Below are positions 11,242-23,400 of a stretch of 64,000 nucleotides of DNA, piece after piece. The notes beneath the pieces were generated by a model, which saw only the letters and a program-made list of their open reading frames with translations, did not search any database and was not told the origin of the DNA. Every line of letters starts with the position of its first letter. The stretch's first letter is position 1. The stretch comes from Acanthosepion pharaonis (lineage: Eukaryota; Mollusca; Cephalopoda; Sepiida; Sepiidae): the NCBI GenBank assembly GCA_903632075.3, contig CAHIKZ030004296.1, positions 2,212,501 through 2,276,500 of the forward strand. The letters are read 5' to 3'. The translations under genes were made by a program, and so were the position numbers.

Positions 11242-12482
11242 TGGTACTCGTTTGGAAAAACCTCTGATAGCTTGACTTGCAGTAGAACAAATCGGTACCC
11301 GAGGAAAAACGGGGAATAAAAAAAAAAAAAAAAAGAACCAAGAACATTAAAACATCTTTAATCTTTACCCTGAAGATCCGTTTAGGTGAAATCTAGGTAG
11401 GTTTGCCTGGCTCCTTAGGATTATCTTATATATAAAATAAATATTACAAAATATACAAATTTATGTAAATAAATGTTAGGTTCCTAGACTTTAATAACTT
11501 TAACTACGATACTTCTTGGAGCATGCCATGCCCAATGGAGTTTCATTTTATTTATTTTTTATTTTATTTTATTTATTTTTGCATCTTGTCTCTTCGAAAA
11601 AAAATACCTACGCAGTAGGCAGCATTGTCTTCGGTTTGATCTTTCCACTTCATTTGCAGGCAACTCTTTCAGGACACGACGTAATCTCCTAAATCCTAGA
11701 ATTGCTAAATAGTGATTAAGACAAGAATCTTGAATGAATTACGCCTGCATCGTTGGAAACGTCAAAATTATCAGTTGACATTCGCGGAGCTCCAATGAAA
11801 TGTCACTTGACGAAAGGCCGCCATTTAAGTGTTAATACAAATTCTTATGTAAATTTAATTTCAAACACAGTGACTCTTTTTCTTTCTTTTCTTTTCTCTT
11901 TATTTTATGAGCAGGATTTTATAAGTATTCTCTTAATGGTGAAATATTCGTTAAAATTGGTTTTCAATTTCATTTGACCAAAAGTGTTGTTCGCCGTCAA
12001 AACCATTGTTCTTTTTACATGGTAAAATGTTGCCAAGAAACGCTTTGCTCCCCAACCACCTTAGGTAAATATACAGCCAATTTCCTATGTCTCTCCACTG
12101 AGACAAGATACAACACAGGCTTAACGTGGGGGAACCCGAGCGCGTACACTCGGGCCAGTTACAAAAAATTTCCCAAGCCCCCGCAACCGTCGATTATGTT
12201 GGCCTCTGTGGCGTACACCAACCCCGCCTCTCTAGTGCAATGAGAGGGTGCAGCTCAAAGTATTATTTTTTTCTCCGCTGTGATGATGTCCGCAGATAGA
12301 GGCCACAACTGAATCGCGTCCTGCTCGAAGAGAGAGACGCAACTGAGAGATAATATTCCTCCCACGGCATGGACCGTGGATGGCAAGTTTTTAGGAAACT
12401 GGCAGCAAAAATTCTTAAAAACCAACGTAAGAAAGCAGTGAAGAGTCAAAAAATATATAAACTCTATCCAGAACGGAGAGGA
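10960..12482. other. No gene recognised
   Basis: (TA)n, poly-A and TTTA-rich tracts. A block at 11974-12243 has a mixed base composition and an 89-codon frame without a recognisable domain. Confidence 0.4.
11195..11239. repeat. (TA)n microsatellite
   Basis: Uninterrupted AT dinucleotides. Similar tracts lie near 10667, 13670, 17148, 22270, 24990, 55447, 55530, 62350, 62520, 62694 and 63200. Confidence 0.95.
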
Positions 12483-12770
12483 ATAATCGCTTGGGAATAC
12501 CAGGTGCTGTAAGGTTAGATGTGCAGGTGGTGAAATGGATAATGGCTCAGAATTGTCAATCGGGAAGAGAAGTTCATCTCCGGTTGGGTTCGTAATATTC
12601 ACTTACGCGCAAATACCGTTGGGAAAAGTATGAATCCACATCTTCTCCCCCCAGCTATAGGTTAATTAGTGAGAATTGTATCACTAAATCATTCTCCACG
12701 AATTCTTACAATTAAAAATATTTTTCGTTTTAAGTAACCTGCCATGGGTTGATAAACCATAAAGATACGA
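12483..12770 (+). repeat. 5S/tRNA composite SINE (family S2), 5'-truncated
   Basis: It starts with the 3' end of a 5S-rRNA-like sequence (CGCTTGGGAATACCAGGTGC, then TGTAAGG), followed by a tRNA-like section (GGTGAAATGGATAATGGCTC) and a body with CCAGCTATAGGTTAATTAG. The tail TAACCTGCCATGGGTTGATA is shared with other S2 copies and resembles the S1/LINE tail. Confidence 0.75.
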
Positions 12771-12934
12771 ATCGATCAATTAAATACTGATTACCAATAG
12801 ATCATGTCTTCAGATTTATTTCTCGGGAATATAAATGCATAGAAATTACCATAGTCACAAAGTGAAGGATCATTTTATATATTGATTGTAATATAGAATT
12901 GATATATCCACAATTCTTTTATCAAATTCTGATA

Positions 12935-13085
12935 AGGTATAAATCCATCTGTCTCTCCCCTAGCTATGGGCTAATTAGCAAGACTAAATTATCTCAAAAA
13001 ATATTCTTAGTCTAAAAATATTTTCTGGTTTTAAATAACCTGCAATGGGTTGATAAACTGTAGAAAATGAATCGGTGAATTGTAA
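12935..13085 (+). repeat. S2 SINE 3' part, second copy
   Basis: CCCCTAGCTATGGGCTAATT through AATAACCTGCAATGGGTTGATA repeats the 3' half of the element at 12483-12770, in the same orientation and about 320 bp downstream. It has no 5S or tRNA portion. Confidence 0.7.
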
Positions 13086-13466
13086 AATAAATTATTACTT
13101 TTTATCTTTTATAGGATGGCATCATCTGATTGTTTTATAAATATTTTATGTCGTGAGGTTTTTATAACACGCCTACGTCAGAGCACATATTGCCAGCAGT
13201 ATGCATTTTTACATTAAATATTGATTTAAAGATCTGAAGAAATGCTCTTTTGTATCAGATACAAATACCGACACGATTAAATTAATTCTTTGCGTTTTCC
13301 CTAGCACAGTGTTGATTTTCTCCCAGCATAATTTTTTCTCGAGGAAAAAAAATCTCTGCTTATAATTTTTAAAAATTCCCATCGGCATGACTATTCCAGA
13401 CAGAATTTATATTTGTAAATCATTGTTTATCGTTGATATTAATATTTCTCATATAAAATACATAGT

Positions 13467-13665
13467 GTTTCATTAAGACGGATCAAAGTCAGCACTAAAT
13501 AAAACGGTGTTCTTGGTGAAAATCTATTTTTCTGTTGGATCATGTTACTTAAGTCATGGCAAATATGTGTGAAAAATAATATGGCCAAATGTCCGCCAAA
13601 TCTAAAAGAAAAACCTAATTAGACGCTTAATTCACATTTAAAATCGGTTCAAGTTATTGGAACAC

Positions 13666-13680
<15 letters not shown>
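13467..13680. repeat. Direct repeat unit 1 of a pair
   Basis: About 215 bp starting GTGTTTCATTAAGACGGATC and ending CAAGTTATTGGAACACCC. It is repeated in the same orientation at 13961-14183 with roughly 85 percent identity by eye. The reverse-complemented end (GGGTGTTCCAATAAC) looks like mariner-type termini, but no transposase is readable. Confidence 0.75.
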
Positions 13681-13709
<29 letters not shown>

Positions 13710-13960
13710 CAGTTGTATATTTTGTATGCCATATATACAGACGTCATTATCACTTGAAGGAAACCTTATTGGCCAACACGTTATCAAAAAGGTGGACGCT
13801 GGCGAATAGAACAAATAATGTAGACACAATTGAAGAAAATAGCAAATGCGGGTAAATTGGAACAAGATTAAAACACATTTTGATTGTAAACAAATTGACG
13901 AATAATAAGTTTCCAAAAGGTGTATAAAATAGAAAAAATACTCATATACAGATAAAGAGT

Positions 13961-14183
13961 GTTTCATTAAGACGGATCAAAGTTAGGAGTAAATAAATCA
14001 GTGTTATTGATGAATGTTTGTTTATTTCTCTATTGGATCATGTTATTTAAGTCATGGCAATTATGTCTGAAAAATATCGCCCAAATGTCCGCCAAATCTG
14101 ACAGAAAAAGAAAATCATTAGACGCTTAAACTTGATTCACATTTAAAATCCGTCCAAGTTATTGGAACTTTCTTTATATATTA
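13961..14183. repeat. Direct repeat unit 2 of a pair
   Basis: It matches 13467-13680 from GTGTTTCATTAAGACGGATC to CCAAGTTATTGGAAC. The 280 bp between the units begins with (TA)n and holds no recognisable gene. Confidence 0.75.
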
Positions 14184-14764
14184 ACTAATGTTCACTTAAT
14201 ACAACACCTAAGAGCCACTCAAAGTAGTGGGTTATTGTGTGATGTTGTATGAGCATAATTAAAGGCAAGAACTGCAGTTCATGATGTTATATAGGAAAGT
14301 TAATGGTTAATTCTTGACTTGAAGAGGTCAAGATTGTAATGATCTGGAAAACATCCTACCAGGAGCTTGTTCCACAAAGCAGCAGTTCTTGAAAAGAAGC
14401 TGTCTGAGTGGAACTTCCATTTTATTAATGAAATACAGAGGGAATGGGGATGATTCGTACTTGTGTACGTGGCATGGAATTCGTGTTAGTCTACTTGTAA
14501 ATTTGTTTGTATATTTTATATCTTTGTTTCCTATTATGCGGGTACCGAAATATTTGCGTCCCGCGAGAATGGGAATCTAACATATTCCCGTTAAGACTGC
14601 TGCCTTCACGTCGTACTACTGCCCTTGGGGAAGGCATAAATAAATCTCCCCCCAACATCCGCACTACAAACTACAGTTTAAATAACCGTTTAGACTTCTC
14701 TAGTTTTAAATGGCAGATAGTCTAGAAAGAAAACATTGAATTCAAATAAATTGGACAAACATGG
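14184..14764. other. No gene recognised; probable old repeat
   Basis: Sequence such as CCTACCAGGAGCTTGTTCCA and GAACTGCAGTTC looks repeat-like, but no partner exists in this window. Confidence 0.35.
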
Positions 14765-15227
14765 ACTCTTGCACTCACAAGTCTCTTCATATCTCTACAC
14801 ATCTCTTCATATCTCTATATATATCTCTACACATCTCTTCATATCTCTATATATATCTCTACACATCTCTATATATCTCTCTATATCTCTCCATATCTTC
14901 ATATCTCTCTCCATCTCTCTTCATATCTCTCTTCATATCTCTCCTTATCTCTCTTCATATCTCTCCTTATCTCTCTCCATATCTCTCCTTATCTCTCTCC
15001 ATATCTCTCCATCCCTTCATATCTCTCTCCATATCTCTCCATCCCTTCATATCTCTCTCCATATCTCTCCATCTCTTCATATCTCTCCATATATCTTCAT
15101 ATCTTCATATCTCTTCATATCTCTCCATCTCTTCATATCTCTCTCCATCTCTCTCCTTATCTCTCCATATCTTCATATCTCTCCACATCTCTCCATATCT
15201 CTCCGCATCTCTATCGCTACATATCTT
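14765..15227. repeat. TCTC/CATATCTC-rich minisatellite
   Basis: About 460 bp of variable units such as CATATCTCTCCAT and TATATATCTCTACACATC. Higher-order duplications are visible near 15000-15070. Long open frames over it are artefacts of the repeat. Confidence 0.95.
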
Positions 15228-15239
15228 AAGTGGGGCTTG

Positions 15240-15714
15240 CGTGGTCTAATGCCTTTGAGAGCGATGCCGTCAGCAGCTCTAAACTCCTGCGAGAGCCAAC
15301 TTTGGCGCAAGATCGAAGACAAGGGCATAGGCAGTGGCGGAACAAGCGGACGAAGTTTAAAACAGATCTCAACGGTTAAACCAGCGTTCTTTTCACACTC
15401 CGTCTTATCGCAGACACGGATGCCCCTTCTTTCTGACGATAAGCCTTAAGCGTGCCATAGCCATCACGAAAAACTGTTGCTTTAGAGATTTTTTTTGTAC
15501 TCGATCCCATGAGGAAATAAGTTTGTTCGAAACGTCACCGATTTTATGTGGCAATTAAAATAAAGCAAGTCCTCTCCAGTTTTAATAAACTGTTCATTTT
15601 ATTTCATTCGTCAACTATCCGTCCTACGAACAGAGAAAATTTGTCATAAAAGTTCACTTAGCTCCTCTAAAATCTGTATAAGTTATCGTTAACGGCTGGC
15701 CACTATTATTCGAG
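15240..15714. other. No gene recognised after the minisatellite
   Basis: 15230-15450 continues the minisatellite reading frame by chance for about 70 codons. Its composition is GC-richer than the flanks; it is not recognisable as an exon. Confidence 0.35.
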
Positions 15715-16556
15715 GATAGCCGCCCTTGTAGACGGATACCTAATCCCTCTTGCGGACACTTGTTCAGGAGCATTTTGTGTTTGTTCAAGATCCACAGAGC
15801 CCACCCTTGGTTTATACTGCAGCTACGCTGAACAGACCTTAGTTACAGTTTCTGGGAGTGAAGCGTTTTATCTAACGTGATCAATCTGAAAACAGCCAGC
15901 ACGCTCCAACCATCAGTCATGATGACTTGTGGCTTCGTGCTAGCACATCCGTCGATGGCTCCAAAGGGGTTCCGTATACCCAATTTCATACACAAGGATT
16001 GGCTCAACCTGTGATAGTTTTCAGGCACTTTCCAAATGTGCCGCCCGCTGGGACCCCCCCTCCAGACCGATAACACCAAGAAGACACCTTTTTGACAAAT
16101 CGGCGTCCTGGGTAAGACGATAACCTTACGGCCAACAGCAAGCTCTCTGATCAGGAGATTTTGAGGAGCGTGGAACCACCTATTAATTGCCGGTGTTCCC
16201 ATGTCCACACTGACCCTGGATGGTGGCACCTGTCAGTCACAGCTATGGGCAAATAGCCAACCCCCAAACTGGGGTCAAATCACTATGAAAGTGTTACAAT
16301 CGATTTTATTACCTGCAATACATTATTAACAATACATTTTTGAAGAAAAAATATATTTTGGGGAAAATATTACCAGCAATAAAAATCTTGTCGGCATTAA
16401 ATAACCCATTGAGGTTGATATACCGTAAAACAAACCAAACCTGGCAAATCGACCATGGTGATATTTATTCTGTAACACAGAATTGTGGCGACAAATCGAC
16501 CATGGTGAGTTAGAAAGCGAACGTTCTAATCATTCGGCCACGTGTCCATACGGGTG
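15715..16556 (-). repeat. S4 SINE copy split by a nested S1 SINE
   Basis: 15715-16048 and 16493-16556 match the S4 element at 660-1064 (shared CTTCGTGCTAGCACA, CACAAGGATTGG and the tRNA-like head complement AGAAAGCGAACGT). The interruption at 16105-16443 is an S1 SINE. Flanking CAAATCG motifs occur on both sides. Confidence 0.7.
16105..16443 (+). repeat. S1 SINE copy, near full length
   Basis: It starts GTCCTGGGTAAGACG, continues through CCACCTATTAATTGCC and CAGCTATGGGCAAATAG, and ends with TTAAATAACCCATTGAGG and GTAAAACAAACC. It is inserted in an S4 element. The 3' tail is shared with the LINE ending at 37790. Confidence 0.75.
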
Positions 16557-17294
16557 ACAGAATTAATTTCATGTTCACCACCGCGACGCGAATGAGTTCG
16601 AACTTTTATTGTCGATAACTCGAAAACGATAGATTTTATTAAAATTTCTTTATTTTCGAATTAAGCATGTACATTTACACCTAAATGGAACTATTCGGGA
16701 AATTTTTATTAGAATCTGAGAGTAAGCTTGACAAGAAAATTACCCTCGAGTTGAAATTAGTTCTGTCACCCGCCCATACTGTGTATAAATAACATTTACA
16801 AAAAGACATTTATTATTTAAAATTTATTGCCGGTATACGAAGTCCACTTGAATTTCTTACTCTGAAAATATCTGCATCGAGCTGACCATGAGAGAAATAT
16901 TTGAACCATTTTCTAATGTTTATAATAGATATTTTATAATTTCTTTCACTTGTTTAAATAATTCTGTAGAGTTTTAAGTCTAATTAAACAGATAATTCCG
17001 ACTAAATTGTAGTGATGTGAAATATTGGATGACAACAATGCTTATTAGAAATGCTTATTGTTTTCGAACAACTGAATTTTGACAAGGCAGATATAAATTC
17101 TTTACACGATGGATTAAACAAAAACTATCAACAGAAACATTTCTTTATATATATATATATATATATATATTAATTTTTAACATTTGAATTCAAAATAGTA
17201 CAAAAAAATTGATAAATCTAAAATTATGCGAATTAAATATTACTATTAGTGTTGTAAACGCGATTTGAGGTATGCTCACTCACTTACTCACGTT
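16557..17294. other. No gene seen
   Basis: AT-rich with (TA)n at 17148-17171. Confidence 0.5.
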
Positions 17295-17410
17295 GGGCAC
17301 TTTGTGGTGTAATGTTTAGCAAGTTTGTTTCGTTATATCAATGACGGCTGAAAAGCGAGTTCGATCCTCACTGGGTGCTCAAATATTTTCTAACCTACTT
17401 CTAGAAAATC
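17295..17410 (+). repeat. tRNA-derived SINE (family S3)
   Basis: The head has A box TGGTGTAATGT and B box GAGTTCGATCCTC, in a sequence running from GGGCAC to GGGTGC. A short body containing TAGAAAATCAC follows. Other copies lie at 25295, 42225 and 42358. Confidence 0.7.
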
Positions 17411-17839
17411 ACTGTATACATGTAAACATTTGCTGCGTGGTAACAATGCGGACTGTTTTGTTCTACTGGTGCTGTGTTTCTCATTCTCTTTAAGCAACAG
17501 CACACCTAGAAACAAATGAAAATATCAAGGCATACTTAGCAAAATGTTTCTAAAGGCCATGCATTTAAATGTTATAAATTAAAACCATACATTTAAAAAA
17601 AAAATACACATACATATATGAACTTACTTTATTTCAATGTTTCTATTCAACTATTTGTGCAGCTTATTTAGTGTGAAACTTGTGTCTGTTTTATTTCTCT
17701 TTTCGCGATTTCTTCACTGTTTGGTCGAATGTGCGATAAGCTGAACTCCGTTTCTTCAGTTGAGCGTTGTCTTTGTCGCTTATTTTTTTTATGTTGTTTA
17801 GGGTTGAGAAGCCAAAATTCACATAAATTAGTGATGCAA

Positions 17840-18014
17840 TGATTGGCTGGTGTCAGCCATAAATACAGACTGATGTGGACGACGCCTATTGGCTACGCCT
17901 ATAGTCTTCGCCTATTGTCTACCACTACGACGAGGACTGTCCTACTCTGTTAGAGTAGTCCAAAACCACTTTGCTACTTCGAACAAATATATCCCTTTCC
18001 GGGACATATCAATT
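17840..18014 (+). repeat. LTR-like dispersed repeat, copy 1
   Basis: TGATTGGCTGGTGTCAGCCA through ATAAATACAG to TTTCCGGGACATATCAATT is shared with 38658-38887 in the same orientation. A TATA-like ATAAATA and a terminal ACATATCA suggest a solo LTR, but no primer-binding site or partner LTR is evident. Confidence 0.5.
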
Positions 18015-18543
18015 AGAAAATTAGCTAAAAAGGCTTCAGTTTTATTGCAATGGGGGATATTTCTTATGTATTGAAATCGAAAATGTTTCAATGGCTACCT
18101 TCGAATGTACTTTTTTTTTTTTTTTTTTTTGAGCCCTTGATCATTAGAGATGACGGCCAATTCTTCACATAACTGAAGTCTAATATTAGAAGGAACCTTT
18201 TTATGAAAGGATTTCGGATACAATCATACTTTCGTAGCACGGCGGTTAAGATTCCGTTCTGACGTAAGACAAAATTTAGGTTTGCACGAATTCATAAAGA
18301 AGCAACTAGAAATGTACCAGTTGTGTACATTAAGGTCACTAAGTCCAAACCCATATTTCTAATTTTGGTAACTGCAAACATTTTTCCGGAAAATAGGTTA
18401 ACCATGATATTTATGAAGCCATAATTTAATTTGGCTCGTGAAAAAGAATGTTACACCAATCTTTCTAGTAAGGACGGCCTTTTTTTTTAATTTAATTTTT
18501 TTTTTTTATACTAAGATTTGAATTACCAATTGGCGCCTAGTAA

Positions 18544-18567
18544 TCTCTATCTATAAAAGGCAAGATG

Positions 18568-18598
<31 letters not shown>

Positions 18599-19293
18599 AA
18601 CGAATGCACGGCCGCAATTTTCGACGGATTTGCACCAAAATTTACATGCACATGCTCCAAGTTAGCGTGAAGGCCAAGACCGACTTTGCATTTCCCAACT
18701 CCCATCGATAGTTTTTATGTAGTTTGCGGCCATTTTCTACTGGCCAGAGTGAGAGCCAATAGCTGGCTGCCATGAATAGGCAGGAAGATTCTATTGGCCA
18801 GCGTGAGAGCCAACAGCTGACTGACACGAATATTAACTAGCATGCAAAAAATCGATAGCTGCATTCGTCACAAGTGAGGAAAAATTTAAATCTGCATGGC
18901 ACTTTACTCCAATTGGCTCATTCGCTTGCTTAAACTCAACGTTGATTCTGATTCCGCAGAACTGGGTTGGATGTGAAAAAGTATTTAACATTTTTTTTTT
19001 TTTTTTTTTTTCATTCGGTTTTTCCAGTTACGATTCCTTTTTTAAAGCTGATCGTTTTGTGTTCATTTTTAGTTCTTTTTTCGTAACAGATTTAATGTTT
19101 AGTATAGAGCTTAGAAAAAATTCGCAGTGTGAGATAGGCAAGAAGTAAGGCATGTAGCAACATCAGCACTGCAATGGGCACTCCATTAAAGGCAAGGAAG
19201 GGCAAAAATATTTTAAGTCAAGTGATAGCGATTGCTGTAAGAGTCGTACGATTTTTTGAATCAAGCACGGGCAACGCCGGGCCATGCTGCTAG
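18544..19293 (+). mobile_element. Non-autonomous Helitron
   Basis: The element starts with TCTCTATCTATAAAAGGC and ends CATGCTGCTAG. The base before it is A and the base after is T, the known Helitron target. Ahead of the end a 7-bp imperfect hairpin (AGCACGG with CCATGCT) surrounds GCAACGCCGGG, as Helitrons have about 10 bases from the terminus. The 5' region contains GACGGATTTGCACCAAAATT, typical of this group. No Rep/helicase coding remains. Internally, two related segments (CTGGCCAGAGTGAGAGCCAA and TTGGCCAGCGTGAGAGCCAA) form an imperfect direct repeat. Confidence 0.8.
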
Positions 19294-20014
19294 TAATGTA
19301 TAACTTAACGCATTTACAACGTAAATATCTTAAATCTTCATTGTAAACGGAACAACGTTGTTGATTTAAAGATAAACATGGCCAAGGGGACCCAATAGAC
19401 AAAGGAGTGGCAAGGAATAAAGTTAGACCCAATAGACTAAATGGTGCTAAAGAGATAACCTCCATCTGGAGGTTGTTGGCATCAGATTCCTTTTCGCGAA
19501 TATTGCGCATGTCTATATAAACGACTTAGAATTTTTACCGGCATTCGGGTTGTTTAATTCTTGCGCAAGAATTAGCATTCAATTTTATTAAATGGTTATT
19601 TAAGTTTTTTTTTATGCTTGTGTATAATAAATAGAAAGATATTTCAATGTAGCTAGTATAATTCTTAAACAGTAAAAATAACTTTATTTTTTTGCTTAAA
19701 CGACATTTAATCAAATTTGAATAGGAGTTACTTATTAAAAAAATCTAGTTTTGATACTTTCTAAAATGTATCCTAACGAGGGGAAAAAACTATACCGAAA
19801 ATCTGATGCAGCGAACACGGCTTTGTTGAATATTAAAAATTTGATTATAAAATATGGATTCTGATTTGTATAGCGAATCTTGAAGTTGATTCTTAAGTTT
19901 TACGTTTTTCGTTAAAAACTTCAGAGATCTTAAAATCGTATCAGTGAACATAAAATTCAATACAATAAAAGCTGTTCCAATTTTGGTGATTCTTGTAAAA
20001 TACTGGTTTTCATT

Positions 20015-20412
20015 TAAATTCTGTCGCATCTGTCTATAGTTCTGAGATGAAGTATTGTAACTATTTACATTGCTTGGACTGTTATCATCATCTTTGTTAT
20101 ATTCATGTCGTTTCGGTTGTTGTACGCTCCAGCCTTCTTCAGGTGATATACGTTCGAATTTCGAACCGAACCCTTTATTTCGTCCACCAGGTTTTGTTAC
20201 TAAAGGAAAAATACCTAAAACTCAGATATCCAGAAAAAAGGCATGGCACGTGGAACTAGAACAAAACGAAAAACAAAACTGTGGACGAAAAACAAAAAAA
20301 GGTTCGGTTCAAAATTCCAACGTATATCTCCTGAAGAAGACCGGAGCCTACAACAGCAGAAACGTCGTGAATATAAGTGCGGACAATGTAAATAGTGTAA
20401 ATTCTGTCGCAT
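20015..20412. repeat. Head-to-head pair of hammerhead-core repeats flanked by a 15-bp duplication
   Basis: Minus-strand and plus-strand copies of the TH body (cores at 20142-20108 and 20331-20366) form an inverted pair around a central stretch near 20194-20280. Exactly outside, TAAATTCTGTCGCAT occurs at 20015-20029 and 20398-20412, consistent with a target-site duplication of one insertion event. Confidence 0.8.
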
Positions 20413-23400
20413 AAGTTACTTTTGAAAATGTTAAGAGAAAGGGAACCACGTGTTAGGCAAATAGGTCGATATTTTTTCTCTTTCAAACATTGTTGAGTTG
20501 TTTAATGTAAAATTTGTGTATGGGACACTCGGTGAGAACTGAACTCCCTATTAGTTCACGAAAAAATTTAGCTATAGTGTTAAAAAGGTAAAAAGCGATT
20601 AACGTAATCTTTTATTTTGTATACTAAATATAAATATTGTAGGATGGTAGTAAACTTCTAAACGGGTTTTTACAAGAAATGTGTAGTGAACAAAACAAGA
20701 TCTAGATTTAAAATTCAAATGCTAAGCACTGACTCATTGATTTTGTTAGAAATTAAAGACTCGAATTTACAAACTTTGCTTAACACACACGCAAAAGCGA
20801 ATCCAAAACAAAACTAGTGAAATTTCACACCTTGATGCGAAATGCTTTTTGGCCAATAGAAAACTAGGAAACTTTTAAAAACAAAATTCAAATTTCTCTT
20901 ACGGACCTTTTCGCGAGCCGATGCGAAGTTTGTTCGTCGTCCAATGGAAAGGCTCGAATCGTATCCAAGAGTGAATTCCCAAATTACCTTTTCAAGCCCC
21001 CCCCCCAATAAAAGACTGGCAAGTTCGTCTGTTACCAGAAAGGAGACGGTCGTATTAACATGTCCCTTGACAAATGTCAAGCGAACGTTATTATTATCTC
21101 TACCTTTCTCCCTATATCTTTTATACTTGATAAACGAACGGAACATTTTAAGACTGAGCGATTACTTCAAAGATATTCCTACCCTACGATAACGCTCATA
21201 CATACATACATCCACACATACGCTCCTGTCTACGTACTTGCAAGGACTACTACGAACATTCTGACGACCTTGTATCAACCAAAATACATTAATTTTATTT
21301 GTAGAGACCTTAATTGATTTATATGTATATAAATTTGTTGTTTTACTTTACAATTTGATTTTCTTGTTTTATACCCCTCTTAACTAAGAAGGCCAAATCA
21401 AACTAATCTGTTTCAACACTCATATACTTCACTATTAAGTACATTTCCCGTTCACGATTGTTTTACATAGATTTGATCTTGTCAGTTTCCATTTTAAAAA
21501 TATTACAGTGGTGAATGTCTTTTTGGTGGTTCTACTTGATATGGTCCTTTGAATTCATATTAACATCTGGAAAGAAAAGTAGTACCGGGGTTCAGATTGG
21601 AAGTAATAAGTTTGGGTGATATATATATATATATAACTCCCTGTTTCATCTGAAGTGGAAAGGGGGGTAAATCAGCTTAGTAAATTTATGAATGATTACT
21701 TCCCTTAGTCATTTTAATAATCTATACAAATAAAATATTTATCTGCATTTAGACCAAATCAGTTTCCGAGCAAAATGATTGGCTTAATTATTCAGTTCCC
21801 TTACTTCTACTTTTCTTAGATTGCACTTTTATTTGTTCAATCTTTTTATGTGAGGCACTCATACCTTTTTGTCTATTAAGTGATCGTCTTACTTCATCTT
21901 GGTCTTGAAATAGGCGTTGTCGTCGCAGTCCTTTTTTTTTTTCTTCTGAGAGATATTTTCATGTCACTGTTATATTAAACGCATATCTTTTTTCTAATAA
22001 AAAGATATTAGCAAAAAAGCGTTTTATATAATACCAGGAGTGACCAATGAATCCATAGATACCATTTATCGTCTTAATGAATGGTTCATTGGCCTCTATT
22101 TTAATTGTGAATTCTTTAATCCGCTTTACTGTATTTCATTACATTGTTTCAAGAGTTTAGCTTTATTGCATCTCACTATTAACACTTTTTAGTAATTGGT
22201 GTCAGTATGACGGCGCAGGGTACACTTGAGTGTTATATTATATAATGTGTGTGTATATAATACATACATATATAGATATATATATATACTAATTCATTTA
22301 AAAATAAAATGGCTTAGATTTTTTTATGGTATCCACATTGATCGTGTATTGGATAGAAAATGGAAGCGGCCTAACGTCTCGTCTGTTGCTTCAGTTTTCC
22401 CATTAATACCTTTTGGGAAGACATTAATGTTTCTCCTCGGCTATGGGTTAAATAGCAAGGTAAACCGGGATCTCTAGACTTCTGTGGCAGTTTGATTGGT
22501 GAAAAATTAATATTAAAAAAACAAACAAAAAGTAACGGAAATTATCTCCACTAAGAATGCATGTTGGTTCCCCGATAACAAAGAAAAGGAATCTGGAGTC
22601 ATAATGTCCTATGTTCTGAACGGACATTTTAAAAAAAAAAATCAAACTTACAAAAAAATATGTATTTTATTAAATAATCGACGGCAGTAGCCCGTTTTCC
22701 AAACTAGAGTTAAAAAAAATAAAAATATGGAATTGTGGGAACGCTAGAAATACGCTGATGCAAAGTCTTTTTGTATTTCAAGTCAGTCGAAATTTCGCTT
22801 AATGGTAAGTTTTTTTTCACTTACTCATCTTGCAAAGGAAATGCAAAAAAAAAAAAAAAAAACAAATTGATGAGACAAACACAGAACCTTTTTATTAAAT
22901 GATGTCATCTTGAGTGGGTGATACAGAAGGAAACTGAATGAATGGGACCCGTGTATCCGTCTGATAAGACCCACCAATCGCGGATTAATCTATGCTACAG
23001 TCGCCTATCATCTAGCTCAGAGCGTCTCTGTGGATCCTCCTTTTCAGACTTTTGTTTTCGTGCAGGCTTATCAATTTTAATTAGTGTGCGCGCGCGTGAG
23101 AAAGAGAGAGAGAGAAAGAAAATGTCTGCAAGTGACACGACTTTGTAATCAATTGTGACCGGTCGTTATTAGAAAATTACGAACCAGCACTGGACAATTC
23201 TTAGCTTGCACCCGCCCCCGCTTTCTCAAAATCTGACCAAATATGAAAACTTATACTTGGAATCCCTTTGTCCGGTTGCTCACTGGCAAGCCTTACCAGT
23301 GAGCAAATCAAAGTACTATCGACTAGCTCGGTAACTCTTCTTATTTAAGTCCAGTTGAGAATCTGTGGTAAATTTGCAAGGAGTCACTTTGTGGAATGGA

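Noticed and set aside
14736..15449. A 237-codon open frame
   Set aside because: Its first two thirds are translation of the TCTC minisatellite, and no splice or domain evidence supports the remainder.
20814..21317. Overlapping frames on both strands as a gene
   Set aside because: No splice sites, domain or codon bias stand out. They are mutual shadows in a moderately balanced stretch.
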